From assembly GCA_022747635.1 (NCBI GenBank), contig JAKTNV010000622.1, positions 1 to 64,000 of the forward strand: a stretch of DNA of 64,000 nt, given 5' to 3'. This document shows, piece after piece, positions 12,263 through 21,641 of this stretch. The notes beneath the pieces were generated by a model. It did no database searches, was not told the origin of the DNA, and saw nothing but the letters and a program-made list of their open reading frames with translations. Source of the DNA: Hetaerina americana (Eukaryota > Arthropoda > Insecta > Odonata > Calopterygidae). The translations under genes were made by a program, and so were the position numbers. Numbering within the stretch: position 1 is the first letter of the stretch; each line of letters starts with the position of its first letter.

Positions 12263-13163
12263 TCACTCGACACAATTCAAACAAAAATGTTTCCATGCTG
12301 CGTATTGTTGTTCATTTTCATCAAATAAACAAAATGAAACCCAGAATAAATCATTAAATACAAGAAATGAGCCTAAAAGATGCCTCAGCGCAAGTGTTAA
12401 TGTTAGTAAAAGAGCCCAAATTTAAAGAAAACATTGCGAAAAACCACAATCTTCCATTATAGAGTGAATGTTTTAGGAGTATAGAAGGCATTTTTTTAAT
12501 TTTTAGAAATTTTAATTTTTCACATTTTTCCATGAAAAGTGCCAATACCCCCCCCTTTGGGTTCTAGGTGAAATTCTCACTCGACACAAATAACACAAAA
12601 ATGTTTCCATGGTGTGTACTGTTGTTCATTTTCATCAAATAAACAAAATAAAACCCAGAATAAATCATTAAAGACAAGAAAGGAGCATAAAAGATGCCCC
12701 AGCGCAAGTGTTAATGTTAGTAAAAGAGCCCAAATTTCAAAAAATATTGCAAAAAACAACAGTCTTCTATTATAGAGTGAATGTTTGAGGTGTATAGAAG
12801 GCATTTATTTCATTTTTAGAAATGTTAATTTTTCACATTTTTCCATGAAAATGCCAATACCCCCCCTTTGGGTTCCAGGTGAAATTCTCACTCGACACAA
12901 ATCAAACAAAAATGTTTCCATGGTGTGAATTTTTGTTCATTTTCATCAATTAAACAAAATAAAACCCAGAATAAATCATTAAAGACAAGAAATGAGCATA
13001 AAAGACGCCTCAGCGTAAATGTTAATGTTAGTAAAAGAGCCCAAATTTCAAAAAATATTGCGAAAAACAACAGTCTTCTATTATAGAGTGAATGTTTGAG
13101 GTGTATAGAAGGCATTTATTTCATTTTTAGAAATGTTAATTTTTCACATTTTTCCATGAAAAT

Positions 13164-13197
13164 GCCAATACCTTTCAAAGGCCAATGCCTTTGGGTT
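13164..13197 (+). repeat. 17-bp imperfect tandem duplication replacing the C-tract
   Basis: Two 17-bp units lie end to end: 'gccaatacctttcaaag' (13164-13180) and 'gccaatgcctttgggtt' (13181-13197). Both have only CC where the array normally has C7-C9. The junction makes an inverted repeat, CCTTT-C-AAAGG (13171-13181). I found no second copy in the window. Confidence 0.9.
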
Positions 13198-13319
13198 CCA
13201 GGTGAAATTCTCACTCGACACAAATCAAACAAAAATGTTTCCATGGTGTTTATTTTTGTTCATTTTCATCAATTAAACAAAATAAAACCCAGAATAAATC
13301 ATTAAAGACAAGAAATGAG

Positions 13320-13327
13320 TATAAAAG
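13320..13327 (+). promoter_or_regulatory. TATAAAAG, fortuitous TATA-box match
   Basis: Third occurrence, in copy 2 of the 4-mer, 1260 bp from the second. It shows that the variant spread by duplication. Confidence 0.2.
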
Positions 13328-13522
13328 ATGCCTCAGCGCAAGTGTTAATGCTAGTAAAAGAGCCCAAATTTCAAAAAATATTGCGAAAAACAACAATCTT
13401 CCATTATAGAGTGAATGTTTGAGGTGTTTAGAAGGCATTTATTTCATTTTTAGAAATTTTAATTTTTCACATTTTTCCATGAAAATGCCAATACCCCCCC
13501 CTTTGGGTTCCAGGTGAAATTC

Positions 13523-15089
13523 TCACTCGACACAAATCAAACAAAAATGTTTCCATGGTGTGAATTTTTGTTCATTTTCATCAATTAAACAAAATAAAAC
13601 CCAGAATAAATCATTAAAGACAAGAAATGAGCATAAAAGACGCCTCAGCGCAAGTGTTAATGTTAGTAAAAGAGCCCAAATTTCAAAAAAATATTGCGAA
13701 AAACCACAATCTTCCATTATAGAGTGAATGTTTTAGGTGTATAGAAGGCATTTTTTTAATTTTTAGAAATTTTAATTTTTCACATTTTTCCGTGAAAAGT
13801 GCCAATACCCCCCCCTTTGGGTTCTAGGTGAAATTCTCACTCGACACAAATCAAACAAAAATGTTTCCATGGTGTGTATTGTTGTTCATTTTCATCAAAT
13901 AAACAAAATAAAACCCAGAATAAATCATTAAAGACAATAAATGAGCCTAAAAGATGCCTCAGCGCAAATTTTAATGTTAGTAAAAGAGCCTAAATTTCAA
14001 AAAATATTGCGAAAAACAACAATCTTTCATTATAGAGTGAATGTTTGAGGTGTATAGAAGGCATTTATTTCATTTTTAGAAATTTTAATTTTTCACATTT
14101 TTCCACGAAAAAGGCCAATACCCCCCCCTTTGGGTTCTAGGTGAAATTCTCACTCAACACAGATCAAACTAAAATGTTTCCATGGTGTGTATTGTTGTTC
14201 ATTTTCATCAAATAAACAAAATAAAACCCAGAATAAATCATTAAAGACAAGAAATGAGCATAAAAGATGCCTCAGCGCAAATGTTAATGTTAGTAAAAGA
14301 GCCCAAATTTCAAAAAAAAATTGCGAAAAACCACAATCTTCCATTATAGAGTGAATGTTTTAGGTGTATAGAAGGCATTTTTTTAATTTTTAGAAATTTT
14401 AATATTTCACATTTTTCCGTGAAAAATGCCAATACCCCCCCCTTTGGGTTCTAGGTGAAATTCTCACTCGACACAAATCAAACAAAAATGTTTCCATGGT
14501 GTGTATTGTTGTTCATTTTCATCAAATAAAAAAAATAAAACCCAGAATAAATCATTAAAGACAAGAAATGAGCATAAAAGGTGCCTCAGCGCAAGTGTTA
14601 ATGTTAGTAAAAGAGCCCAAATTTCAAAAAAATATTGCGAAAAACCACAATCTTCCATTATAGAGTGAATGTTTTAGGTGTATAGAAGGCATTTTTTTAA
14701 TTTTTAGAAATTTTAATTTTTCACATTTTTCCATGAAAAGTGCCAATACCCCCCCCTTTGGGTTCTAGGTGAAATTCTCACTCGGCACAAATCAAACAAA
14801 AATGTTTCCATGGTGTGTATTGTTGTTCATTTTCATCAAATAAACAAAATAAAACCCAGAATAAATCATTAAAGACAAGAAATGAGCATAAAAGAAGCCT
14901 CAGCGCAAGTGTTAATGTTAGTAAAAGAGCCCAAATTTCAAAAAATATTGCGAAAAACCACAATCTTCCATTATACAGTGAATGTTTGAGGTGTATAGAA
15001 GGTATTTATTTCATTTTTAGAAATTTTAATTTTTCACATTTTTCCATGAAAAGTGCCAATACCCCCCCTTTGGGTTCTAGGTGAAATTC
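13523..15089 (+). repeat. W-N-S-M block, right copy, plus one further monomer
   Basis: 13523-14777 is the right copy of 8819-10072. Its N monomer has 'gacaataaatg' where the left copy has 'gacaagaaatg', and 'aaaaggtgcc' at about 14577 is private. The monomer at 14778 ends with 'attatacagtg' and 'aaggtattt', the context that precedes an A monomer elsewhere (for example 29762, 49429, 51926, 59751). Confidence 0.83.
13837..14463 (+). repeat. Linked dimer N-S
   Basis: N has 'gacaataaatg' (13933) and a private 'aatctttcatt' (14021). S is identical in its diagnostic sites to the copy at 9446. It is part of the right copy of the 4704-bp-offset duplication. Confidence 0.9.
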
Positions 15090-15710
15090 TCACTCTACAA
15101 AAATAATACAAAAATGTTTCCATGCTGTGTATTGTTGTTCCTTTTCATCAAATAAACAAAATAAAACCCAGACTAAATCATTAACGACAAGAAATGAGCA
15201 TATAAGATGCCTCAGCGCAAGTGTTAATGTTAGTAAAAGAGCCCAAATTTCAAAAAATATTGCGAAAAACAACAATCTTCCATTATAGAGTGAATGTTTG
15301 AGGTGTATAGAAGGCATTTTTTTCATTTTTGGAAATTTTAATTTTTCACATTTTTCCATGAAAAGTGCCCCCCCCTTTGGGTTCTAGGTGAAATTCTCAC
15401 TCGACACAAATCAAACAAAAATGTTTCCATGGTGTGTATTGTTGTTCATTTTCATCAAATAAACTAAATAAAACCCAGAATAAATCATTAAAGACAAGAA
15501 ATGAGCATAAAAGAGGCCTCAGCGCAAATGTTAATGTTAGTAAAAGAGCCAAAATTTCAAAAAAATATTGCGAAAAACCACAATCTTCCATTATAGAGTG
15601 TATGTTTGAGGTGTATAGAAGGCATTTATTTCATTTTTAGAAATTTTAATTTTTCTCATTTTTCCATGAAAAGTGCATTTACCCCCCCCTTTGGGTTCTA
15701 GGTGAAATTC
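15090..15710 (+). repeat. First A monomer of the window and a following variant monomer
   Basis: At 15090 the A-type signature appears for the first time: 'ctctacaaaaataatac', CCATGC, 'ttccttttc', 'aacgac', 'catataag'. It does not occur anywhere in 1-15000. The following monomer (15397) has 'aaactaaat' and 'aagaggcctc', markers seen again together near 62635-62690. Confidence 0.85.
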
Positions 15711-17185
15711 TCACTCGACACAAATCAAACAAAAATGTTTCCATGCTGTGTATTGTTGTTCATTTTCATCAAATAAACAAAATAAAACCCAGAATAAATC
15801 ATTAAAGACAAGAAATGAGCATAAAAGATGCCTCAGCGCAAGTGTTAGTGTTAGTAAAAGAGCCCAAATTTCAAAAAATATTGCGAAAAACAAAAATCTT
15901 CCGTTGTAGAGTGAATGTTTGAGGTGTATAGAAGGCATTTATTTCATTTTTAGAAATTTTAATATTTCACATTTTTCCATAAAAAGGCCAATACCCCCCC
16001 CTTTGGGTTCTAGGTGAAATTCTCACTCGACACAAATCAAACAAAAATGTTTCCATGGTGTGTATTGTTGTTCATTTTCATCAAATAAACAAAATAAAAC
16101 CCAGAATAAATCATTAAAGACAAGAAATGAGCATAAAAGATGCCTCAGCGCAAGTGTTTATGTTAGTAAAAGAGCCCAAATTTCAAAAAATATTGCTAAA
16201 AACCACAATCTTCCATTATAGAGTGAATGTTTGAGGTGTATAGAAGGTATTTATTTCATTTTTAGAAATTTTAATTTTTCACATTTTTCCATGAAAAGTG
16301 CCTTTGGGTTCTAGGTGAAATTCTCACTCTACAAAAATAATACAAAAATGTTTCCATGCTGTGTATTGTTGTTCCTTTTCATCAAATAAACAAAATAAAA
16401 CCCAGAATAAATCATTAACGACAAGAAATGAGCATATAAGATGCCTCAGCGCAAGTGTTAATGTTAGTAAAAGAGCCCAAATTTCAAAAAATATTGCGAA
16501 AAACAACAATCTTCCATTATAGAGTGAATGTTTGAGGTGTATAGAAGGCATTTTTTTCATTTTTGAAAATTTTAATTTTTCACATTTTTCCATGAAAAGT
16601 GCCAATACCCCCCCTTTGGGTTCTAGGTGAAATTCTCACTCGACACAAATCAAACAAAAATGTTTCCATGGTGTGTATTGTTGTTCCTTTTCATCAAATA
16701 AACAAAATAAAACCCAGAATAAATCATTAACGACAAGAAATGAGCATATAAGATGCCTCAGCGCAAGTGTTAATGTTAGTAAAAGAGCCCAAATTTCAAA
16801 AAATATTGCGAAAAACAACAATCTTACATTATAGAGTGAATGTTTGAGGTGTATAGAAGGCATTTATTTCATTTTTAGAAATTTTAATTTTTCTCATTTT
16901 TCCACGAAAAAGGCCAATACCCCCCCCTTTGGGTTCTAGGTGAAATTCTCACTCAACACAAATCAAACAAAGATGTTTCCATGGTGTGTATTGTTGTTCA
17001 TTTTCATCAAATAAACAAAATAAAACCCAGAATAAATCATTAAAAACAAGAAATGAGCATAAAAGATGCCTCAGCGCAAGTGTTAATGTTAGTAAAAGAG
17101 CCCAAATTTCAAAAAAATATTGCGAAAAACCACAATCTTCCATTATAGAGTGAATGTTTGAGGTGTATAGAAGGCATTTATTTCA

Positions 17186-17215
17186 TTTTTAGAAATTTTA
17201 ATTTTTCACATTTTT
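17186..17215 (+). other. T-tract block of the monomer (possible intrinsic bend)
   Basis: Runs of 4-5 T start at 17186, 17196, 17202 and 17211, separated by short A-containing spacers. The block is present in every monomer examined. Tracts spaced near 10 bp are known to favour DNA curvature; that it bends here is an inference. Common variants change the first tract ('tttatttcattttt' versus 'tttttttaattttt') or convert 'aatttttcac' to 'aatatttcac' in the monomer that follows type F. Confidence 0.6.
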
Positions 17216-17233
17216 CCATGAAAAGTGCCAATA

Positions 17234-17247
17234 CCCCCCCCTTTGGG
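17234..17247 (+). repeat. C8-TTTGGG homopolymer tract, the most length-variable site of the monomer
   Basis: A run of C precedes TTTGGG in nearly every monomer. Across the window it ranges from C2 to C11; C11 is seen at about 2225, 4410 and 52522, and C5 at about 30358, 39727, 41916, 44721, 46901 and 60347. Some copies are interrupted (CCCCTCCC at about 25050, 27235, 34737 and 36925) or changed at the end (CCCCCCG before TTTGGG at 28164 and 37864). CCC-TTT-GGG could form a 3-bp hairpin. Replication slippage is the simplest explanation of the length variation, and sequencing or consensus error cannot be excluded. Confidence 0.9.
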
Positions 17248-17262
17248 TTCTAGGTGAAATTC

Positions 17263-17490
17263 TCACTCGACACAAATCAAACAAAAATGTTTCCATGGTG
17301 TGTATTGTTGTTCCTTTTCATCAAATAAACAAAATAAAACCCAGAATAAATCATTAACGACAAGAAATGAGCATATAAGATGCCTCAGCGCAAGTGTTAA
17401 TGTTAGTAAAAGAGCCCAAATTTCAAAAAATATTGCGAAAAACAACAATCTTACATTATAGAGTGAATGTTTGAGGTGTATAGAAGGCAT
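17263..17490 (-). other. Recurrent antisense open frame (75 codons), judged non-coding
   Basis: On the minus strand most monomers carry an open frame from an ATG in 'ggcat' to a TGA in the 'ctcact' box, predicting a hydrophobic peptide beginning MPSIHLKHSLYN. I do not call it a gene. It repeats every 312 bp with the satellite, and frame-breaking indels occur in many copies: an extra A in type M, the lost T in type D, single-base losses near 22969 and 27028, and a 2-bp loss near 51140. A second, overlapping + strand frame (start MRCIEGIYFIF) recurs just as often. No ribosome-binding, splice or domain signal was seen. Low stop density in an AT-rich repeat explains both frames. Confidence 0.85.
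17324..17350 (+). other. Cluster of three AATAAA hexamers per monomer
   Basis: AATAAA occurs at 17324-17329, 17333-17338 and 17345-17350, and the same triplet recurs in almost every monomer on the + strand. AATAAA is the canonical animal polyadenylation hexamer. Whether these copies act as signals is unknown; a downstream GU-rich element is not obvious, and the motif is expected by chance in such A-rich sequence. Variants include 'caattaaac' (loses the first) and 'caaataaaaaaaat'. Confidence 0.55.
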
Positions 17491-17576
17491 TTATTTCATT
17501 TTTAGAAATTTTAATTTTTTCACATTTTTCCACGAAAAAGGCCAATACCCCCCCCTTTGGGTTCTAGGTGAAATTC

Positions 17577-19450
17577 TCACTCAACACAAATCAAACAAAA
17601 ATGTTTCCATGGTGTGTATTGTTGTTCATTTTCATCAAATAAACAAAATAAAACCCAGAATAAATCATTAAAGACAAGAAATGAGCATAAAAGATGCCTC
17701 AGCGCAAGTGTTAGTGTTAGTAAAAGAGCCCAAATTTCAAAAAATATTGCGAAAAACAAAAATCTTCCGTTATAGAGTGAATGTTTGAGGTGTATAGAAG
17801 GCATTTATTTCATTTTTAGAAATTTTAATATTTCACATTTTTCCATAAAAGTGCCAATACCCCCCCCTTTGGGTTCTAGGTGAAATTCTCACTCGACATA
17901 AATCAAACAAAAATGTTTCCATGGTGTGTATTGTTGTTCATTTTCATCAAATAAACAAAATAAAACCCAGAATAAATCATTAACGACAAGAAATGAGCAT
18001 AAAAGATGCCTCAGCGCAAGTGTTTATGTTAGTAAAAGAGCCCAAATTTCAAAAAATATTGCTAAAAACCACAATCTTCCATTATAGAGTGAATGTTTGA
18101 GGTGTATAGAAGGTATTTATTTCATTTTTAGAAATTTTAATTTTTCACATTTTTCCATGAAAAGTGCCAATCCCCCCCCTTTGGGTTCTAGGTGAAATTC
18201 TCACTCTACAAAAATAATACAAAAATGTTTCCATGCTGTGTATTGTTGTTCCTTTTCATCAAATAAACAAAATAAAACCCAGAATAAATCATTAACGACA
18301 AGAAATGAGCATATAAGATGCCTCAGCGCAAGTGTTAATGTTAGTAAAAGAGCCCAAATTTCAAAAAATATTGCGAAAAACAACAATCTTCCATTATAGA
18401 GTGAATGTTTGAGGTGTATAGAAGGCATTTTTTTCATTTTTTAAAATTTTAATTTTTCACATTTTTCCATGAAAAGTGCCAATACCCCCCCCTTTGGGTT
18501 CTAGGTGAAATTCTCACTCGACACAAATCAAACAAAAATGTTTCCATGGTGTGTATTGTTGTTCCTTTTCATCAAATAAACAAAATAAAACCCAGAATAA
18601 ATCATTAACGACAAGAAATGAGCATATAAGATGCCTCAGCGCAAGTGTTAATGTTAGTAAAAGAGCCCAAATTTCAAAAAATATTGCGAAAAACAACAAT
18701 CTTCCATTATAGAGTGAATGTTTGAGGTGTATAGAAGGCATTTTTTTCATTTTTGAAAATTTTAATTTTTCACATTTTTCCATGAAAAGTGCCAATACCC
18801 CCCCCTTTGGGTTCTAGGTGAAATTCTCACTCGACACAAATCAAACAAAAATGTTTCCATGGTGTGTATTGTTGTTCATTTTCATCAAATAAACAAAATA
18901 AAACCCAGAATAAATCATTAAAGACAAGAAATGAGCATAAAAGATGCCTCAGCGCAAATGTTAATGTTAGTAAAAGACCCCAAATTTCAAAAAATATTGC
19001 GAAAAAAACAATCTTCCATTATAGAGTGAATGTTTGAGGTGTATAGCAGGTATTTATTTCATTTTTAGAAATTTTAATTTTTCACATTTTTCCATGAAAA
19101 GTGCCAATACCCCCCCTTTGGGTTCTAGGTGAAATTCTCACTCTACAAAAATAATACAAAAATGTTTCCATGCTGTGTATTGTTGTTCCTTTTCATCAAA
19201 TAAACAAAATAAAACCCAGAATAAATCATTAACGACAAGAAATGAGAATATAAGATGCCTCAGCGCAAATGTTAATGTTAGTAAAAGAGCCCAAATTTCA
19301 AAAAATATTGCGAAAAACAACAATCTTCCATTATAGAGTGAATGTTTGAGGTGTATAGAAGGCATTTATTTCATTTTTAGAAATTTTAATTTTTCACATT
19401 TTTCCACGAAAAAGGCCAATACCCCCCCCTTTGGGTTCTAGGTGAAATTC
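17577..19450 (+). repeat. Higher-order unit F-T-A-H-C-A (6 monomers, 1874 bp)
   Basis: Starts at 17577 (F), about 17889 (T), 18201 (A), 18514 (H), about 18827 (C, ending 'tatagcaggtattt') and 19138 (an A subtype with 'gagaatataag'). The C-plus-A-subtype ending recurs in the 31-mer at 26326-26865, 33513-34052 and 36013-36553. Confidence 0.9.
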
Positions 19451-21641
19451 TCACTCAACACAAATCAAAAAAAAATGTTTCCATGGTGTGTATTGTTGTT
19501 CATTTTCATCAAATAAACAAAATAAAACCCAGAATAAATCATTAAAGACAAGAAATGAGCATAAAAGATGCCTCAGCGCAAGTGTTAGTGTTAGTAAAAG
19601 AGCCCAAATTTCAAAAAATATTGCGAAAAACAAAAATCTTCCGTTATAGAGTGAATGTTTGAGGTGTATAGAAGGCATTTATTTCATTTTTAGAAATTTT
19701 AATATTTCACATTTTTCCATAAAAGTGCCAATACCCCCCCTTTGGGTTCTAGGTGAAATTCTCACTCGGCACAAATCAAACAAAAATGTTTCCATGGTGT
19801 GTATTGTTGTTCATTTTCATCAAATAAACAAAATAAAACCCAGAATAAATCATTAAAGACAAGAAATGAGCATAAAAGATGCCTCAGCGCAAGTGTTTAT
19901 GTTAGTAAAAGAGCCCAAATTTCAAAAAATATTGCTAAAAACCACAATCTTCCATTATAGAGTGAATGTTTGAGGTGTATAGAAGTTATTTATTTCATTT
20001 TTAGAAATTTTAATTTTTCACATTTTTCCATGAAAAGTGCCAATACCCCCCCTTTGGGTTCTAGGTGAAATTCTCACTCTACAAAAATAATACAAAAATG
20101 TTTCCATGCTGTGTATTGTTGTTCCTTTTCATCAAATAAACAAAATAAAACCCAGAATAAATCATTAACGACAAGAAATGAGCATATAAGATGCCTCAGC
20201 GCAAGTGCTAATGTAAGTAAAAGAGCCCAAATTTCAAAAAATATTGCGAAAAATAACAATCTTCCATTATAGAGTGAATGTTTGAGGTGTATAGAAGGCA
20301 TTTTTTTCATTTTTGAAAATTTTAATTTTTCACATTTTTCCATGAAAAGTGCCAATACCCCCCCCTTTGGGTTCTAGGTGAAATTCTCACTCGACACAAA
20401 TCAAACAAAAATGTTTCCATGGTGTGTATTGTTGTTCCTTTTCATCAAATAAACAAAATAAAACCAAGAATAAATCATTAACGACAAGAAATGAGCATAT
20501 AAGATGCCTCAGCGCAAGTGTTAATGTTAGTAAAAGAGCCCAAATTTCAAAAAATATTGCGAAAAACAACAATCTTATATTATAGAGTGAATGTTTGAGG
20601 TGTATAGAAGGCATTTATTTCATTTTTAGAAATTTTAATTTTTCACATTTTTCCACGAAAAAGGCCAAAACCCCCCCCCTTTGGGTTCTAGGTGAAATTC
20701 TCACTCAACACAAATCAAACAAAAATGTTTCCATGGTGTGTATTGTTGTTCATTTTCATCAAATAAACAAAATAAAACCCAGAATAAATCATTAAAAACA
20801 AGAAATGAGCATAAAAGATGCCTCAGCGCAAGTGTTAATGTTAGTAAAAGAGCCCAAATTTCAAAAAAATATTGCGAAAAACCACAATCTTCCATTATAG
20901 AAGGAATGTTTGAGGTGTATAGAAGGCATTTATTTCATTTTTAGAAATTTTAATTTTTCACATTTTTCCATGAAAAGTGCCAATACCCCCCCCTTTGGGT
21001 TCTAGGTGAAATTCTCACTCGACACAAATCAAACAAAAATGTTTCCATGGTGTGTATTGTTGTTCCTTTTCATCAAATAAACAAAATAAAACCCAGAATA
21101 AATCATTAACGACAAGAAATGAGCATATAAGATGCCTCAGCGCAAGTGTTAATGTTAGTAAAAGAGCCCAAATTTCAAAAAATATTGCGAAAAACAACAA
21201 TCTTACATTATAGAGTGAATGTTTGAGGTGTATAGAAGGCATTTATTTCATTTTTAGAAATTTTAATTTTTCACATTTTTCCACGAAAAAGGCCAATACC
21301 CCCCCCTTTGGGTTCTAGGTGAAATTCTCATTCAACACAAATCAAACAAAAATGTTTCCATGGTGTGTATTGTTGTTCATTTTCATCAAATAAACAAAAT
21401 AAAACCCAGAATAAATCATTAAAAACAAGAAATGAGCATAAAAGATGCCTCAGCGCAAGTGTTAATGTTAGTAAAAGAGCCCAAATTTAAAACTAATATT
21501 GCGAAAAACCACAATCTTCCATTATAGAGTGAATGTTTGAGGTGTATAGAAGGCATTTATTTCATTTTTAGAAATTTTAATTTTTCTCATTTTTCCATGA
21601 AAAGTGCATTTACCCCCCCCTTTGGGTTCTAGGTGAAATTC
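19451..21641 (+). repeat. Higher-order unit F-T-A-H-M-H-M' (7 monomers, 2191 bp), copy 1
   Basis: Monomers start at 19451 (F), 19764 (T), 20074 (A), 20387 (H, with 'aatcttatatt'), 20701 (M), 21015 (H, with 'aatcttacatt') and about 21329 (M', with 'tttaaaactaatattgcg'). All seven are repeated in the next unit with the same rare markers. Confidence 0.92.

Larger units (their letters stand above)
12263..13522 (+). repeat. 4-monomer higher-order unit, copy 2 (1260 bp)
   Basis: Tandem copy of the preceding 4-mer. It is longer because the C-tract of its last monomer is replaced by a short duplication (13164-13197). Other differences include 'aaaggagc' and 'gccccagcg' at about 12680-12702, which the left copy lacks but 8300-8325 has, so some conversion between these places is likely. 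Confidence 0.86.
17173..17485 (+). repeat. Representative satellite monomer (313 bp)
   Basis: This copy is used to describe the unit. In order it holds a T-tract block, a C8 run with TTTGGG, the 'ggtgaaattctcact' box, a CCATGG site at 17293-17298, three AATAAA hexamers, 'gcctcagcgca', and an A-rich end with 'attgcgaaaaa' and 'gtgaatgtttgaggtg'. The + strand is T-rich in its first 50 bases and A-rich in its second half. I compared the two halves by eye and found no sign that the monomer is itself a dimer of a 156-bp unit. The start at 'ggcattt' is an arbitrary phase. The copy is of the H type, with 'ttccttttc', 'ttaacgac' and 'catataag'. Confidence 0.95.
15711..17576 (+). repeat. Higher-order unit F-T-A-H-M-H (6 monomers, 1866 bp)
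   Basis: Monomers start at 15711 (F), about 16023 (T), 16324 (A), 16636 (H), 16949 (M) and 17263 (H). The F-T-A-H core recurs in the next three units. Oddity: before the A monomer the whole 'aataccccccc' segment is missing, leaving 'gtgcctttggg' at 16299-16309. Confidence 0.9.

Noticed and set aside
13171..13181. Rho-independent terminator or regulatory hairpin at CCTTTCAAAGG
   Set aside because: The stem is 5 bp with a one-base loop and no gene is nearby. It is better explained as a duplication junction.
17234..17247. Intramolecular G-quadruplex on the minus strand
   Set aside because: Only one long G-run exists per monomer; the next is about 312 bases away, too far for a standard quadruplex.
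17242..17255. TTTGGGTTCTAGG as a degenerate telomere repeat
   Set aside because: It resembles two TTTAGGG units with changes, but it occurs once per 312-bp monomer and never as a tandem run.
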